A DNA stretch of 62,669 nucleotides from Deltaproteobacteria bacterium (GTDB lineage Bacteria > Myxococcota_A > Polyangia > Polyangiales > JADJMO01), in contig JANYDK010000005.1 in the NCBI GenBank assembly GCA_025363655.1, positions 1-62,669 on the forward strand, in the 5' to 3' direction. Both the position numbers and the translations under genes were made by a program. Below, piece after piece: positions 61,506 to 62,669 of the stretch (its first letter is position 1; the number at the start of each line of letters is the position of its first letter). The notes under the pieces are model-generated. The model did no database searches and was not told the DNA's origin. It saw only the letters and a program-made list of their open reading frames with translations.

Positions 61506-62669
61506 ATGACGCAGTCATCTCCCACCGCCGAGACGGGGCCGCCGTCGGCGAATCGTCGAAAGTTCGTCTTGCCCGCCTGGTCGATCCACCTCGACGGCTT
61601 GGTCGCGCCTCGCCTTGAGGTGAAGGACGTGCGGGCGCGCCTCAACGATCCCGCGGGGCTCTGTGCCGAGCTCGGTCTCGTCGGTGCCTGCCGCCGGCAG
61701 CTCAACGGCGTCATGATCGCTTGCCCGTGGCACGACGACTCGACGCCGTCCTGCTCGGTGAGCCTGGCGGAGTCGGGCACCATCCGCGTCAAGTGCTTCG
61801 GCTGTGGGGTCGCTGGTGACGCCCTCACGCTGATCGCGCGTGCCCTCGACCTCGACCTCCAATCGCAATTCCAACAGATCCTCGTCGAAGCAGACCGGAT
61901 TGCGAGCGTGCTGCCGATCACCCGCCTGTCACCGGTGGTCCCGGCCCCGACCGGGCCGCGCGTGAGCAGCACCGATGCCGTCGCCAAGGCGGTGTTCGAC
62001 GCCTGCCCGGTGCGCGATGGCAGCGAAGTGGCGAAGTACCTCGCCGGGCGTCGTTTGCTCGCGGCAGCCCAGCGCGACGGGTGGGGCGAACTTCGAACGG
62101 GCGAAGAGCAGGTCGCTCTCTATGCTCGCCTCGTCAGTGAGTTCGGCAGGATGACGGCGTCCTCGGTCGGCATCTTCGACGAGGAAGGGCGCGTCCGGTT
62201 CAAGGACCACTCGCTCCTCATCCCGTGGCGCAACGAGCAGGGGGAGATCGCCACGATCCAGCGTCGCCTCGTCTGTGGCGGAGTCCCGAACGTGCCGAAG
62301 TACGTCTTCCCGCGGGACGTTCCAGCGACGGTCCCCTACGGCATCGAGCGTCTGGCCGAGGCGGATCCCAAGGCCCCGATCACCCTCGTGGAAGGCGCGG
62401 TCGACGTACTCGCCTACCGTGCACTGGCCGGCCGTAGCGAATCCGCCGGCGTCGTCCTCGGATTGCCTGGCGTGGCTCCAGGGCGATCGCGCGCCATGCC
62501 CTGGGCTCGAGGGCGCGTCTGCCGCATCGGGTTCGACGCAGACGAAGCGGGCCACCGAGCCTCCAAGACGCTCTGCGACCTGCTGCTCGCCGCCGGGGCG
62601 ATCCGCGTCACCCGCCTGCTCCCCAACGACGGCAAGGACTGGGCCGAGGCGCTCGAGCGGTGGACGCTG
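61506..62669 (+). CDS. DNA primase (CHC2 zinc finger plus Toprim), 3' end outside window
   Basis: 388 codons are visible, running off the right edge. A CHC2-type zinc finger (CPWHDDSTPSCSV...KCFGCG, about 73-103) is followed by a linker and a Toprim domain (LVEGAVDVLAYRAL with catalytic Glu, GFDADEAG with the Asp pair). This is the layout of DnaG-like primases of phages and integrative elements, which make RNA primers for replication of the element. The sequence following the edge may carry a helicase domain. ATG 61506 is the likely start. Confidence 0.88.
   Translation, partial: MTQSSPTAETGPPSANRRKFVLPAWSIHLDGLVAPRLEVKDVRARLNDPAGLCAELGLVGACRRQLNGVMIACPWHDDSTPSCSVSLAESGTIRVKCFGCGVAGDALTLIARALDLDLQSQFQQILVEADRIASVLPITRLSPVVPAPTGPRVSSTDAVAKAVFDACPVRDGSEVAKYLAGRRLLAAAQRDGWGELRTGEEQVALYARLVSEFGRMTASSVGIFDEEGRVRFKDHSLLIPWRNEQGEIATIQRRLVCGGVPNVPKYVFPRDVPATVPYGIERLAEADPKAPITLVEGAVDVLAYRALAGRSESAGVVLGLPGVAPGRSRAMPWARGRVCRIGFDADEAGHRASKTLCDLLLAAGAIRVTRLLPNDGKDWAEALERWTL

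Overview
The window looks like chromosome from a high-GC Gram-negative bacterium, most likely a myxobacterium (Myxococcota, Polyangia-like). The reasons are GC-rich third codon positions throughout, four eukaryotic-type Ser/Thr kinases in about 30 kb, many lipoproteins with Ser/Asp/Gly-rich linkers after the lipobox, and many GTG starts with 4-base gene overlaps. This assignment is inference; no 16S gene or other taxonomic marker is present.

Region 1 (1-18.3 kb) is ordinary chromosome. It holds an SGNH hydrolase with an incomplete 5' end, a copper operon (copZ-like, copA, csoR) behind a perfect CsoR-type palindrome, a membrane phosphatase/sulfatase-fold protein, a Ser/Thr kinase, a diacylglycerol-kinase-like lipid kinase, tRNA-Arg(TCT), a lipoprotein MsrA, glycogen synthase, PrmC, a Lys/Pro-rich tail-anchored protein, a single-domain response regulator, a lipoprotein alpha/beta hydrolase and a TolA-like coiled-coil protein.

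Region 2 (about 18.5-23.6 kb) looks like an old, partly decayed insertion. It has degenerate repeats, a tyrosine-integrase relic, a beta-helix lipoprotein, a two-gene ABC-ATPase plus Toprim-like nuclease pair (a candidate defence module), and a frameshifted helical gene.

Region 3 (23.6-45.8 kb) is again housekeeping and signalling: an adenosine deaminase-family enzyme, an RlmL-type rRNA methyltransferase, a zinc-ribbon kinase, a membrane kinase, an FG-GAP/UnbV lipoprotein, an MBL-fold hydrolase, MutM, a kinase fused to a receiver domain, a DUF481-like barrel, an EF-hand membrane protein, a metallophosphoesterase, a Tat-exported amidotransferase-like protein, a secreted lipase-like protein and MmcQ/YjbR. 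It ends at tRNA-Ser(TGA).

Region 4 (45.9 kb to the right edge) is an accessory element that probably starts at tRNA-Ser. Its cargo is an operon chained by overlapping start/stop codons: hsdM-hsdS-hsdR, then a Fe-S uracil-DNA-glycosylase-like protein, then a GmrSD-type DUF262/DUF1524 nuclease carrying a one-base frameshift. Two possible HEPN-like proteins and an HsdM relic lie upstream. The mobility and maintenance end holds a DUF1016_N-like protein, two copies of an 18-bp palindrome, a tyrosine integrase, an excisionase-type HTH protein, an XRE regulator, an IS5-type DUF4096 fusion protein and a CHC2/Toprim primase cut by the window edge.

The most novel item is the physical coupling of type I restriction-modification, a Fe-S glycosylase-like protein and a modified-DNA nuclease in one transcription unit. 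Next is the ATPase/Toprim pair in region 2.
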